DNA from: Deltaproteobacteria bacterium
Lineage (GTDB): Bacteria; Myxococcota_A; Polyangia; Polyangiales; Polyangiaceae
NCBI GenBank assembly: GCA_003235365.1
Contig: QJWJ01000094.1
Coordinates: forward strand, 1-35,447
DNA length: 35,447 nt
Direction: 5' to 3'
Part shown: positions 17,295 through 25,771 of the stretch, piece by piece
How positions within the stretch are numbered: position 1 is the stretch's first letter
Layout: every line of letters starts with the position of its first letter
The notes under the pieces: model-generated
What the model was told of the DNA's origin: nothing
What the model saw: only the letters and a program-made list of their open reading frames with translations
The model's database searches: none
Made by a program: the position numbers and the translations under genes

Positions 17295-18220
17295 ACGCGG
17301 TGACCGTTACCGACGTGTACAAGCGTTATGGCTCGCAACCGGCACTGTCGGGCATGAGCTTCGAAGTTCCCGTCGGTTGCATCTGTGGGTTGGTCGGTCC
17401 CAACGGCTCGGGCAAGACCACGAGCATGGGCGTCATCGCCGGCCTGATTCGACCGTCCTCCGGTCATGTCGAACTGTTCGGCGACGGCCCGTTCGACGCC
17501 GCCAAGCATTCCGGTGTCGTCGGGTTGATGCCACAGGACTGCGCGCCGAGTCCGCACCTGGCGATCCGGGACGTGCTGAGCTATTTCGCGCAGTTACAAG
17601 GGCTCGGCAAACGCGCCGCGCGAACCGAAGCCGAACGCCGACTGGAACAGGTCGGGCTCGCCGATCGCGCCACGTCGCGCTTCATTCACTTGTCGCACGG
17701 CATGCGGCGTCGGTTCAGCATCGCCCAAGCGCTGCTCGGCAAACCGAAGCTGATCTTGCTCGACGAGCCCACCAGCGGCCTCGACCCGGAACTGGTCGTG
17801 CAGATCCGGCAGCTACTCGCCCAATCGCGCGACGAGGCTACCTTGCTCGTCAGCTCGCACATTCTGAGCGAACTCGAAACCCTGTGTGACCACGTGGTGT
17901 TCGTCGAGGCCGGCAAGTGCACCCGACAAGGATCCTTGCGCGAGATCACGGCTGCCGACAACACGGTGCGCTACACCCTGAGCTCGCCGCCCGATCTCGA
18001 GCAATTGCGCCTGACGATGCAAGCCTGCACGCTCAGCTGGAACGAACCCGTCTTGACCGTCCACGCGCCGCGCTCACAAAGCGTCGAACAGACGAACCGC
18101 CTGTGCCTCCCCGCTCTGCTGGCGTGCAACGCCGGCATCGTCGAAGTGCGCTCGGGCGAGAGCCTCGAAGCGACCTACATGCGCGGCAAGGGCCAGCCGC
18201 CGACGGCGCCCGGAGCTTGA
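17291..18220 (+). CDS. ABC transporter ATP-binding protein
   Basis: A 309-residue ATPase of the exporter class. Walker A is GPNGSGKTT (36-44), Q-loop LMPQD, signature LSHGMRRR (with His replacing the first Gly of LSGGQ), Walker B LILLDEPTSGLDPE, and switch His in SSHILSE. The roughly 90 residues after the nucleotide-binding core form the usual small C-terminal domain of ABC-2 exporter ATPases. Translationally coupled to the permease upstream through ATGA. It probably forms a homodimer on two permeases. The gene ends 26 bases from a convergent gene. The exported substrate is not evident. Confidence 0.93.
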   Translation: MNAVTVTDVYKRYGSQPALSGMSFEVPVGCICGLVGPNGSGKTTSMGVIAGLIRPSSGHVELFGDGPFDAAKHSGVVGLMPQDCAPSPHLAIRDVLSYFAQLQGLGKRAARTEAERRLEQVGLADRATSRFIHLSHGMRRRFSIAQALLGKPKLILLDEPTSGLDPELVVQIRQLLAQSRDEATLLVSSHILSELETLCDHVVFVEAGKCTRQGSLREITAADNTVRYTLSSPPDLEQLRLTMQACTLSWNEPVLTVHAPRSQSVEQTNRLCLPALLACNAGIVEVRSGESLEATYMRGKGQPPTAPGA

Positions 18221-18246
18221 CGACGCTCCACGGCAGGCTCGGTCAA

Positions 18247-18927
18247 TCAGACGGCGCGCCGTCGAACGACGACTCTGAGTGCGACGATGAGCGCCCCCGG
18301 CACGGCTACGCCGAACACGAACGGCGCCAGAAGTGCCGCGCTCCCCTGCAGGTCCAGCGCAGTCGTTGCCGCGTACGCCAAAGCCAAACCCAGGTTGCCA
18401 AGTGCAGTCACCGCCCCGAAGCGCAACGCGCTGCTGCGCGCCGTGCCGGCGAGCAACGTCGAGGCCTCGGCGAGCACCGGGATGCCGCGACACAGCAACA
18501 ACACCCAATCCCCATACCGCTCCATCAGCGTTCCCGCGCGCTGCAGCTCACGCTCCCCGACCATGCGCGTCGCGACCGTCACACCGCCGGCACGGCCCAG
18601 CGCGTAGCCCGCCCAGGCCGAAAGAGACATCCCAATCCAAACCGCGATCGCCCCCTGCGCCGCCCCGAGTAAACCCACTGCCGCGGCGCTGATGAAACTG
18701 GACGGGACGGGCAACAGCACGTCTGCCACCAGCAACACCACGACGGCCATGAATACCCAGCTCGTGGAACTCTCCGTCTGGAGCCATGCACGGCTGACAG
18801 CAGACAGCTGCTCTTCCCACAGTACGAACGGGATCAGTATCAGTCCGAGCACGAACACGCCGAGCGCAAGCCAACCGCGACGCTGCGCCGGTTCGAGTGG
18901 TTCGTCGGGAGTGTCTCGCGGGTCCAT
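18247..18927 (-). CDS. VTT/DedA-like (SNARE-associated) membrane protein
   Basis: A 226-residue polytopic membrane protein with about five to six hydrophobic segments. The VTT-domain core is seen in LLPVPSSFISAAAVGLLG (about residues 71-88), equivalent to the PxP(S/G)E re-entrant motif of DedA proteins, and in the later RGIPVLAEASTLLAG (about 148-162), whose conserved Arg-Gly-x-Pro is typical. Members of the family translocate lipid carriers or other phospholipids across the membrane; the substrate here is unknown. The E of the first motif is replaced by S, a deviation. Third gene of a minus-strand set, starting 11 bases after the small membrane protein. Confidence 0.85.
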   Translation of the reverse strand: MDPRDTPDEPLEPAQRRGWLALGVFVLGLILIPFVLWEEQLSAVSRAWLQTESSTSWVFMAVVVLLVADVLLPVPSSFISAAAVGLLGAAQGAIAVWIGMSLSAWAGYALGRAGGVTVATRMVGERELQRAGTLMERYGDWVLLLCRGIPVLAEASTLLAGTARSSALRFGAVTALGNLGLALAYAATTALDLQGSAALLAPFVFGVAVPGALIVALRVVVRRRAV

Positions 18928-18938
18928 TCAGCAAACCG

Positions 18939-19169
18939 TCAGCGACGGGTCGCCGACCACGCCGCACCGGCGCACACTATCGCGAGCATGATGGCCACAG
19001 GCAAGGCATCGCGCGCCACGGGGCAAGTCCCCGTTTCGCAGGCGGCCAGCGCGACCAAGGTGCTGAACGCATACCCGAAACCACCTCCAGCGAGCGCGGC
19101 GCCCAGCACGGTGAGCGCTCGGCGACGCCAACCGCTGGATGCAGGCGCGATGGAGTGGGAGATCGCCAA
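18939..19169 (-). CDS. small two-helix membrane protein
   Basis: A 76-residue hypothetical with two predicted membrane helices (about 18-42, LTVLGAALAGGGFGYAFSTLV, and 57-72, LPVAIMLAIVCAGAAW) joined by a short loop with two Cys (ACETGTCP). Start TTG 19169 is supported by AAGGG 8 bases upstream (19178-19182) within the end of the preceding gene, only 4 bases separating stop and start. It lies between a coiled-coil protein and a VTT membrane protein on one strand. No family recognised. Reality is supported by spacing and by hydrophobic periodicity, not by homology. Confidence 0.6.
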   Translation of the reverse strand: MAISHSIAPASSGWRRRALTVLGAALAGGGFGYAFSTLVALAACETGTCPVARDALPVAIMLAIVCAGAAWSATRR

Positions 19170-19173
19170 GCGG

Positions 19174-19452
19174 TTAGCCCTTGTCGATCCCTAGCAGGGC
19201 TCCGAGGTCGTGCAGTTCGGCCTTCAGGTCCTTGGCGCTGGCGTTTAGCTCGGAGAGCAACTGCCCCTTGGTGGTCGTCACGCGCTCTTTCAACTGAGAC
19301 ACGCGCGGTTCTAGGCGCTCCCAGGCGTCTTTGGCGTCCATGCTACCGAGATGAACCTTCAGCTTCACTTCGTCCGCCAACGCGCTGAGGTCTCGAACGA
19401 CGCCACTCAGCTCCCGCTCGAGCCCTTCGTCGACCTTGTTCGTTTCGTTCAT
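19174..19452 (-). CDS. small coiled-coil protein
   Basis: A 92-residue, highly charged, almost wholly helical protein (for example LSALADEVKLKVHLGSMDA and RVSQLKERVTTTKGQLLSEL). It has no signal peptide and no cysteine. The amphipathic helices resemble apolipoprotein or phasin-like packing and could associate with membranes or form a trimeric coil; that is inference. The start ATG 19452 is firm: AAGGAG lies 8 bases upstream. Probably first gene of the minus-strand unit with the tiny membrane protein and the VTT protein. No known function. Confidence 0.75.
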   Translation of the reverse strand: MNETNKVDEGLERELSGVVRDLSALADEVKLKVHLGSMDAKDAWERLEPRVSQLKERVTTTKGQLLSELNASAKDLKAELHDLGALLGIDKG

Positions 19453-19997
19453 GACAAGCTCCTTTCCAAGGCGAATGACCGAGCCCCACGCCCGGCGGGG
19501 GTTGGCCTCGGCTTCCAAGTTAGGGCAACCACCACGAGTAGCAACCCATGCTCGTACCGTGCCAAGCCGTCACGCCCGCAACGAACCCGGAAAACGCCAG
19601 CCGACGTCCCGCTCCCTGCACTGCGGTCACGCAAACGCTGCGTGCGCCTCGCGCGCTGGCGCACCCAGTGCTTCACTCCCGCCGAAGTGTCGACCCCGCC
19701 CCCGTCGCGCCTCAGCAGCCCGCGGCGAAAGTCTCCCGTCGCCGGACGCGGCCGGGCTCAGACATCTACGTTGTCGGCTCGGGCCTCTGTCCTGAGACCA
19801 TGATTCGGAGCAGAGTGCCCGTTCGGCCCCGAAGGGCAAGCCCGTGGAAAATCCCGCGGGTTCACGCTGCCATCGACTTCGGTACGCCCCCGTTTGTTCG
19901 GTAGCGAGTCCCTGGCTCCCACACCAGACGTGAGCGCGAACCGGGAGCCACACGGTAGACGTTGACAGCTAGGCGGGCGCTCACTAACCGCACGCCC
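19453..19997. other. divergent intergenic region without recognisable gene
   Basis: 545 bases between the coiled-coil gene (minus) and the MFS gene (plus). Open frames of about 110-150 codons occur on both strands, but they are Arg/Pro-rich products of GC-rich DNA with no Shine-Dalgarno, domain or signal, and I do not call them. The right end contains a dyad and a TTGACA hexamer (separate entry). Confidence 0.6.
19913..19990 (+). promoter_or_regulatory. dyad plus TTGACA upstream of MFS gene
   Basis: TGGCTCCC (19913-19920) and its exact complement GGGAGCCA (19943-19950) are 30 bases apart start to start. TTGACA (19962-19967) follows; 17 bases later the -10 position reads TAACCG, a poor match. 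Predicted transcription start would fall at or next to the ATG 19998. Inference: an operator-controlled, possibly leaderless promoter. Confidence 0.35.
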
Positions 19998-21383
19998 ATG
20001 TCGCCAGCGATGCCGGTGGCGGCGCCGACCGCCGAACAAACCCGCCGCACCTTGCGACTGTCCGTCATCGACGGCGTGTTGTTTGCGCTGATGGTCGGTT
20101 GCTCCGAGAGCTACCTGGGGGCATTGGCTGTGCAGCTGGGCCATGGTGACGGGGCGCTGGCCTTGCTCGTCACCGTGCCGCTGCTCGTCGGCGCGCTGAG
20201 CCAGCTCGGCGCGGGGTGGGTCGCGACGCGGCTCGGGTCGCGAAAGCGTCTGGTGGTCACCGGAGCTGCCGTTCAGGCCGCGACGCATTTGGCGCTGTAC
20301 TGGATCGCCGCGACGGACCAACGCTCGCTGTGGAACCTGATGTTGGCCAAGTGCGCGTTCTGGAGCGCCGGCATGCTGATCGCTCCCGCTTGGGGCAGCT
20401 GGATGGCGGGACTGTTGGAATCCCCAGCGCGAGAACGCTACTTCGCGCGGCGATCGGCACTCGTGCAGGGGGCGCTGTTGCTCAGTTTCTGGCTGGCCGG
20501 GGGCTTTCTCGCCGAGGCCCAGCACGACGGCCGCGCGCTGGCTGCCTTTGCCACTCTGATGGCGCTGGCGTTGGTGGCGCGCTGCGCCAGTGCGGTCGTG
20601 TTGAGCCAGCACGCAGACCCCCACCGCTACGAGACGAACCAGGGCAGTGAGTCGGCGCTTCGCCGCCTCACCCGAGCCGTCCGGCACGGGTCGTGGCGGG
20701 TTCCGGGTTACGTCGCCGCCCTCGGTTTCGGTTCGTTCCTCGCCGTTCCGTTCTTCACGCCGTACATGCTGCGCGTGTTGCACCTCGACTTGGGTCAGTT
20801 CTCGACACTCACCGCACTGTCGATTCTGAGCAAGACCGTGGTGTTTCCATTTTGCTACACGTTGTCCGCTCGCGTGGGGCTTCGCTCGACGCTGAGCATC
20901 GGGGGTGCCGGCGTTGCGGCCATCCCCTACCTGTGGTCGCTGCATCCGACCTTCGAACAACTGCTATGGGTTCACGCGCTGGGCGGGATTGCCTGGGCGG
21001 CGGTCGAGTACGCCAGCTTCCAACTGTTGCTCGTCGGCAGCGACGCACGGAGCCGACTCGACTTTCTGGCCTTGTCCGCGTGCATGACGAGCTTGCTGCA
21101 ACTGCTCGGCAGTGTGGTCGGCGGCGCACTCCTCGACTGTGGCGGCAGCAGCTACGACGAGATCTTCCGCCTCTCCGCGGTCGGTCGGGCGCTGCCGCTG
21201 GTGTTGTTGATTTCGCTCCCGAAGACTGCCCTGCCCCGAGCCCTTCCGCGGCTGGTGTTTCGACTCTTGGGTGTCGCTCCGGTGGTCGGGCCGCGCTTTC
21301 GACCAGTGCTTCGGAGCCCGTCTCCTGAGGACTCCTTGCGCGGTCCATCCGAGGGAGCTACAGCCTCCCGAGAGGATCCATGA
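19998..21383 (+). CDS. MFS transporter
   Basis: A 461-residue major facilitator superfamily permease with about 11-12 hydrophobic segments. An early helix reads VIDGVLFALMVGCSESYLGALAV. The loop between helices 2 and 3 carries a degenerate MFS motif (GWVATRLGSRKRLVV, residues about 60-74), and PAWGSWMAGLL lies near helix 5. The C-terminal about 35 residues are hydrophilic. ATG 19998 is preferred to the upstream TTG at 19962, because that TTG is part of a TTGACA hexamer and the ATG precedes the first helix suitably. It shares an ATGA overlap with the following MATCAP-like gene, implying coupled translation. Substrate unknown. Confidence 0.85.
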   Translation: MSPAMPVAAPTAEQTRRTLRLSVIDGVLFALMVGCSESYLGALAVQLGHGDGALALLVTVPLLVGALSQLGAGWVATRLGSRKRLVVTGAAVQAATHLALYWIAATDQRSLWNLMLAKCAFWSAGMLIAPAWGSWMAGLLESPARERYFARRSALVQGALLLSFWLAGGFLAEAQHDGRALAAFATLMALALVARCASAVVLSQHADPHRYETNQGSESALRRLTRAVRHGSWRVPGYVAALGFGSFLAVPFFTPYMLRVLHLDLGQFSTLTALSILSKTVVFPFCYTLSARVGLRSTLSIGGAGVAAIPYLWSLHPTFEQLLWVHALGGIAWAAVEYASFQLLLVGSDARSRLDFLALSACMTSLLQLLGSVVGGALLDCGGSSYDEIFRLSAVGRALPLVLLISLPKTALPRALPRLVFRLLGVAPVVGPRFRPVLRSPSPEDSLRGPSEGATASREDP

Positions 21384-22684
21384 GCGCAGCGACCCCCTGG
21401 CAGTCCTACAAGGAACGCGTTGCCCGTCTCGCGCAACGCATCGTCGACGCCCAGGCACCGATTCGCGTACTGAACACGATAAAGTGGGAGCCGGGCACGT
21501 TCGAACGCTTTCGTGATTCGGGGTGGAAGCAAATGCCCGACGTCGGGCCTGAAGATTACCAACGATTGTCTCTCGGCTTCGACCCAACCGACAAGAAGGA
21601 CGAGCTGCGTGCGATCAGCGCCGACATCGTGCGTCAGTTGGGTGAACAAGACCGCGTGGGACGCATCCTGTCCGAAACCGCCCACCAGTACATTCGTGTG
21701 GTGCAGATGCTCGAAGCGCGGGGGACCAAGGAGTTCTACGAGCTGAGCAAAGAACTGTACGGCACTCCGAAGGAGTACTTTTCCGACGAGTGCACTCAGG
21801 TTCGCGGCGCCGCGCTGGCGATGTACGACATCCTCACCCAGCTCGACGACAGCGTGCTCGGCGTCGCGCCGGCGCGCGACATCGACGCAGAGCGCGCCGT
21901 TGGCATTCTGAACGAGCGGCTCGGCGTCTACTTCGGCGACGGTACCGTGAGCGTGCTCTTGGACGACGGCATCGCCGCGGACGCGTCGGCTGGCAGCGGC
22001 TACATCAAGCTGCGGCAAGGGGCCATGTTCAGCGACCGCGACCTGCGCCTGCTCGAAGTGCACGAAGGCTGGGTTCACGTTGCCACCAGTCTCAACGGCA
22101 AGGCTCAGCCCGTCGCGCGTTGGCTCGCCATCGGCCCGCCGCGGGTGGCTGCGACTCAAGAAGGATTGGCGGCGCTGCTGGAGGTGCTGACGCTGACGAG
22201 TCATCCGCGCCGCGCTCGACGACTCAACGACCGCGTCCTAGCCATCGACAAGAGCGAAGACGGTGCCGACTTTCTGGACGTCTTCGAATGGTTCCGCACC
22301 GAAGGGCACGACGAAGAGACGTGTTTCTGGAACACGCAGCGTGTATTTCGCGGTGGTGTACTGACGGGCGGAGCGCCGTTCACCAAGGACATCGTCTACA
22401 CCAAGGGCATCGTGCTCAACTACAATTACCTGACGTCGGCAATCGCAGCGGGCCGCGCCGATCTGATTCGGTGGTTGTTCGTGGGCAAGGTCGCCCTGCC
22501 CGATCTGGCAGTGCTGGCTGCGCACGCTCACGAAGGTCTCGTCAAGCCGCCCATCCACGTGCCACCGATGTTCCGCGACTTGAACGGTCTGGCCATCTGG
22601 CTCGGCCTTTCGGCTTTCTGGGGTCGGCTCGAGAACAAGGCGATTCAGGACAGCTTCCGGCAAAGCCTGCTCGCCGCCGAGTGA
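21380..22684 (+). CDS. MATCAP/DUF1704 (QEGLA-motif) putative metallopeptidase
   Basis: A 434-residue protein of the family named flavohemoglobin expression-modulating QEGLA motif protein in bacteria. It contains HEGWVH (H228, E229, H233), the HExxxH zinc motif, and TQEGLA (Q260-A264), whose Glu261 is the expected third ligand. The same arrangement defines the eukaryotic tubulin tyrosine carboxypeptidases MATCAP1/2. By homology it may remove a C-terminal aromatic residue from a peptide or protein; bacterial substrates are not established. No signal peptide or membrane helix, so it is cytoplasmic. The ATG overlaps the MFS stop (ATGA), and GAGAGGA lies just upstream. It ends 195 bases before a kinase gene. 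Confidence 0.9.
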   Translation: MSAATPWQSYKERVARLAQRIVDAQAPIRVLNTIKWEPGTFERFRDSGWKQMPDVGPEDYQRLSLGFDPTDKKDELRAISADIVRQLGEQDRVGRILSETAHQYIRVVQMLEARGTKEFYELSKELYGTPKEYFSDECTQVRGAALAMYDILTQLDDSVLGVAPARDIDAERAVGILNERLGVYFGDGTVSVLLDDGIAADASAGSGYIKLRQGAMFSDRDLRLLEVHEGWVHVATSLNGKAQPVARWLAIGPPRVAATQEGLAALLEVLTLTSHPRRARRLNDRVLAIDKSEDGADFLDVFEWFRTEGHDEETCFWNTQRVFRGGVLTGGAPFTKDIVYTKGIVLNYNYLTSAIAAGRADLIRWLFVGKVALPDLAVLAAHAHEGLVKPPIHVPPMFRDLNGLAIWLGLSAFWGRLENKAIQDSFRQSLLAAE

Positions 22685-22778
22685 ACGGTCCAACCGAGGA
22701 TAGCCGCCGCCGGCCGTCGCGAGATCGAGGGAAATTTGGGCGTCAATGCGCCCCGGTGCCCAGCTCCGCGCGCCTCCC

Positions 22779-22820
22779 GCGCTGCGGCAGACCGCCCCCA
22801 ACTGCCATGTCCCGCAGCGC
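22779..22820. terminator. 9-bp hairpin between MATCAP and kinase genes
   Basis: GCGCTGCGG (22779-22787) pairs perfectly with CCGCAGCGC (22812-22820). A nested GGCAG/CTGCC stem (22786-22790 with 22801-22805) competes with its inner pairs. It lies 95 bases after one gene and 59 before the next, without a T-tract. It could be a terminator or a structured leader of the kinase message. Confidence 0.4.
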
Positions 22821-22879
22821 CTGCCGTGCTCAATAGTCGCGCGTCAGGGGCAGAATTGCTACGAAGGCTCGGGTAAGCC

Positions 22880-24508
22880 ATGCAGCCGGGTCCGCCACAG
22901 CCGTTGCTCTCTCCCGACGCTCGCGTCGCCGAAATCGTTCAGGCCGGGCAGTTACTCGCGGGCAAGTATCGGGTGGAACGCGTCCTCGGCTTCGGCGGCA
23001 TGGGGGTCGTCGTCTGTGCCCTCGACGAGAGCTTGGGCCGCCGGGTTGCCCTCAAGTTGCTGCAACCGGCGCTCGCAAGCAACCACGCCATGGTCGAGCG
23101 ATTCCTGCGCGAGGCCCGTGCCGTGACGCAAATCACCGGAGAACACGTCGCAGCCGTGTTCGAGGTCGGCAGGTTGGAAACCGGAGCCCCCTTCGTGGTG
23201 ATGGAATACCTGCAGGGCAAGGACCTGAGGGAGTTGCTGGAGAAGGTCGGGGCGTTTCGAATCAGCGACGCCGTCGACTACGTCCTGCAGGCCATCACAG
23301 CCATCGCCGAAGCCCACGCCAAAGGCATCGTCCACCGCGATCTGAAGCCGGCGAACTTGTTTCTCACCCGCCGCGCGGACGGCTCGCCGCTGATCAAGGT
23401 GTTGGACTTCGGAATCGCCAAGGCGTTCGAAACCCACGACGGCCCATCCAGCGCGTTGACCCAAACCCAGGGCAGTGCTTTGGGTTCACCCATGTACATG
23501 TCACCCGAGCAGATCCGCTCACCTCAAAACGTGGATGCTCGCACCGACGTCTGGGCGCTGGGCGTGGTTCTGCACGAGCTACTCGCCAACCAGCCGCCGT
23601 TCATCGCGGAGACGAGCGCTGGGTTGTTCGCGTCCATCGTCAGCGATGCCCCGAGGTCGTTGCGCGGCCAGATGCCGAACCTACCCCCGCGTCTCGAACA
23701 GGTCGTTCTCGACTGCTTACAGAAGGACCCAAACAAGCGCATACCGAACGTCGTCGAGCTCGCCACGCGCCTGGCACCTTTCGGAAGCGACGATGCACGG
23801 CTGGCGTTGGCACGAGTGCGCGGCATCGGGGGCCAGGCCGCAGCGCCCCCGCCTGTTGGCAAGCGCCCCACGGGCGTCATCACCGTCGTCGCCGCGACGC
23901 TCGCCACGTTGTTGGTGCTTGGCGCGGTCGCAGGTTGGTGGCTGTGGCCAAACTCACCAACCCGAACCACAGGCGACGCCCCCGGACCCTCGGTGGCCGC
24001 GACGAGCAACCGCGACGTGCCAGTCACCACAGCGCCGAGCACGGCCCCGCCGGACCCCGGCGCTCAGCGGCCCACGCCGACGACCCGTGCGCTACCGCCT
24101 TCCCCCAGCGCAGGACCGACCTCGGAGCTGCCGAGCCCGGAACCACCGCGCCGCGTACTGCCGCCCGGCAGCGTGGCGTTCAAGGCGCAGCTCGGTCCGA
24201 GCGACCACTGCAACAGCCGAGGCGCCCGACTCGAACAGGCCGAGCAGGTACTGCGCCAGGACCGCGCCAACGTTCACCGAGGACGGCGCGACCCAGCGGA
24301 CGAAAGCGATCCGGTGTTCGCGGCCCCCGAAGCGCGGCAACGCTTCGAGGAGCTGTTGCGCAGTTCGCCGCTTCGGGCCGCTGACGCAGCGCTCATCGTC
24401 GACAACGACGCGCTGGTCGAGGTGGTCGTCGAAGGACCGCTGTCTACCGCCACCGCGGCGACCGTGACCGTAATCGAGGCAGGGTCGCCGATCAGCGGCT
24501 GCCGTTGA
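22880..24508 (+). CDS. membrane-anchored Ser/Thr protein kinase (Hanks type) 1
   Basis: A 542-residue bacterial Hanks kinase. Cytoplasmic kinase domain about 28-300: glycine loop GFGGMG (37-42), Lys59 in VALKLL, catalytic HRDLKPAN (H152-D154), DFG at 176-178, activation segment ending SPEQ. It is an RD kinase. One membrane helix at about 332-356 (TGVITVVAATLATLLVLGAVAGWWLW), then a Pro/Thr/Ser-rich extracytoplasmic linker and a C-terminal domain of about 110 residues (from about 430) with no recognised fold. The substrate and signal are unknown. Its 3' end overlaps by 17 bases the end of the convergent M15 gene. Confidence 0.93.
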   Translation: MQPGPPQPLLSPDARVAEIVQAGQLLAGKYRVERVLGFGGMGVVVCALDESLGRRVALKLLQPALASNHAMVERFLREARAVTQITGEHVAAVFEVGRLETGAPFVVMEYLQGKDLRELLEKVGAFRISDAVDYVLQAITAIAEAHAKGIVHRDLKPANLFLTRRADGSPLIKVLDFGIAKAFETHDGPSSALTQTQGSALGSPMYMSPEQIRSPQNVDARTDVWALGVVLHELLANQPPFIAETSAGLFASIVSDAPRSLRGQMPNLPPRLEQVVLDCLQKDPNKRIPNVVELATRLAPFGSDDARLALARVRGIGGQAAAPPPVGKRPTGVITVVAATLATLLVLGAVAGWWLWPNSPTRTTGDAPGPSVAATSNRDVPVTTAPSTAPPDPGAQRPTPTTRALPPSPSAGPTSELPSPEPPRRVLPPGSVAFKAQLGPSDHCNSRGARLEQAEQVLRQDRANVHRGRRDPADESDPVFAAPEARQRFEELLRSSPLRAADAALIVDNDALVEVVVEGPLSTATAATVTVIEAGSPISGCR

Positions 24509-25532
24509 AACAGCTCGAGTCGATGATTTCGGGTCGGTACTCGAAGTGCATCGTGTCGAAGTGAATCCAGCGCCCACCCCACACGAAGCCCTCCTCTTCG
24601 AACGCCTTGACGATGGGTAGCGGCACTACCTTGCTCGGCACCTCAGCCTTCTCCCAACGCCAGTAGCTCGAAAAGCGTGTGTCCAGGTCGATGGCGATGC
24701 CGTAGGAATGAGCGCTGAGCCGCTTCGTCCCCTCGATCTTTCGAAAGTTGTACGTGCCCCCCAGGTTGGCGAAGTAGCGGGCGTACTCTGGCTGTTTCAG
24801 CAGCGGCTCCAACCGACGACTCACGGCCGTCAATGCAGCGGCAATCCGCTTGTGGACCTGTACCCGCTTGCCGGCAAAAAGAACGGTCTCGAGGTTGCTC
24901 TCGATCGCAGCCTTGTCCTTGCCGTACTTGGCGAACAGGAGATCGTCCACGCGGACCCGTCCCGGATCTCCTTTGGCCGGTCCATCGAGGGGCTTTCCCT
25001 TATCGTAGGGGTAGGCGAAGACGTCTGACAGATCGGGCTTGTCGAGCAGCTCGTCCAAGGTCTTGTCGTGCTTTCCGTCGTCCCAGGGCAAGGCCCCCGA
25101 CGACAGCTCCAACACCCAACCCGTCTTCGAATCGAACTTGGGCTCGCCCGCGTAGTACCGGGCCAGGCAGGACAAACCCGGTGGAACCTGGGGTTGCCCG
25201 GCGCCACTACGAGCGGTCGCCTCGGCCTTTGGAACGCCCGTTTGCGTCGTGCGCGACGAGCCGGCGGCCGCCGGGTTCGGCGCCCCAGAGGCGGCCGAGG
25301 GCTGTTGTTTGGGAGCGGGTCTACCCACCGCCGTTGCAGACGGTTTTGCGCTGGGAACGTGGCTCGGCCCGGCATTGGTATCGTCCGAGCGCGACATGCA
25401 GCCCGCGCTCAGCACCAGCTGCGTGACGCCACACGCCAGCGCTCCCCACCAGTTCCTTCTCGGTGCGGTGCACGCCTGCGGCGCGCGACTCCGCCAGCGT
25501 CGTCCATCCTGTCCTGACGAGCCAATACCCAT
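24492..25532 (-). CDS. M15-family peptidase lipoprotein (VanY/Ply500-like)
   Basis: A 346-residue lipoprotein with a zinc peptidase domain at its C-terminus. Ligands are visible as SAHSYGIAIDLD (H275, D282) and WIHFDTMHFEYRPE (H329; D326 is the likely catalytic acid), matching the M15C endopeptidase pattern that cleaves peptidoglycan peptide stems (D-Ala-D-Ala or L-Ala-D-Glu bonds). A signal with LVLSAGC (C45) and a Ser/Pro/Ala-rich linker (about 50-120) would display it in the envelope. Start: ATG 25532 is chosen because the signal is then short; ATG 25571 is possible. Neither has a strong Shine-Dalgarno. It is 239 bases downstream of kinase 2 on the same strand. Confidence 0.87.
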   Translation of the reverse strand: MGIGSSGQDGRRWRSRAPQACTAPRRNWWGALACGVTQLVLSAGCMSRSDDTNAGPSHVPSAKPSATAVGRPAPKQQPSAASGAPNPAAAGSSRTTQTGVPKAEATARSGAGQPQVPPGLSCLARYYAGEPKFDSKTGWVLELSSGALPWDDGKHDKTLDELLDKPDLSDVFAYPYDKGKPLDGPAKGDPGRVRVDDLLFAKYGKDKAAIESNLETVLFAGKRVQVHKRIAAALTAVSRRLEPLLKQPEYARYFANLGGTYNFRKIEGTKRLSAHSYGIAIDLDTRFSSYWRWEKAEVPSKVVPLPIVKAFEEEGFVWGGRWIHFDTMHFEYRPEIIDSSCFNGSR

Positions 25533-25771
25533 CACGGCACGGTACACCGATGATGCCAGGGCGCCCAGCATTCGGCCCTGACAAATTTCGGGCTGCAGCT
25601 CGTTCGACGCCGGTATCTCGGCGTCCGCAGAGCACGTACGCGGGCTGCGCAGGGCCGCTTGCACAACCAGCGTCATCGATCCCGGGTCGGCGAGTCGCCC
25701 CGCACACCGTCCCCGACGATGAACTCGCAGGATTTGGAATCGATTGCCTGACAGCTCGGTCGGCAGCGGAT

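Noticed and set aside
19453..19997. Small plus-strand genes of 110-150 codons in the gap
   Set aside because: Arg/Pro-rich, no Shine-Dalgarno, no domain, and in conflict with each other.
19758..20960. Minus-strand open frame of 400 codons over the MFS gene
   Set aside because: Low-complexity Arg/Gln/His composition and full overlap with a well-supported membrane protein.
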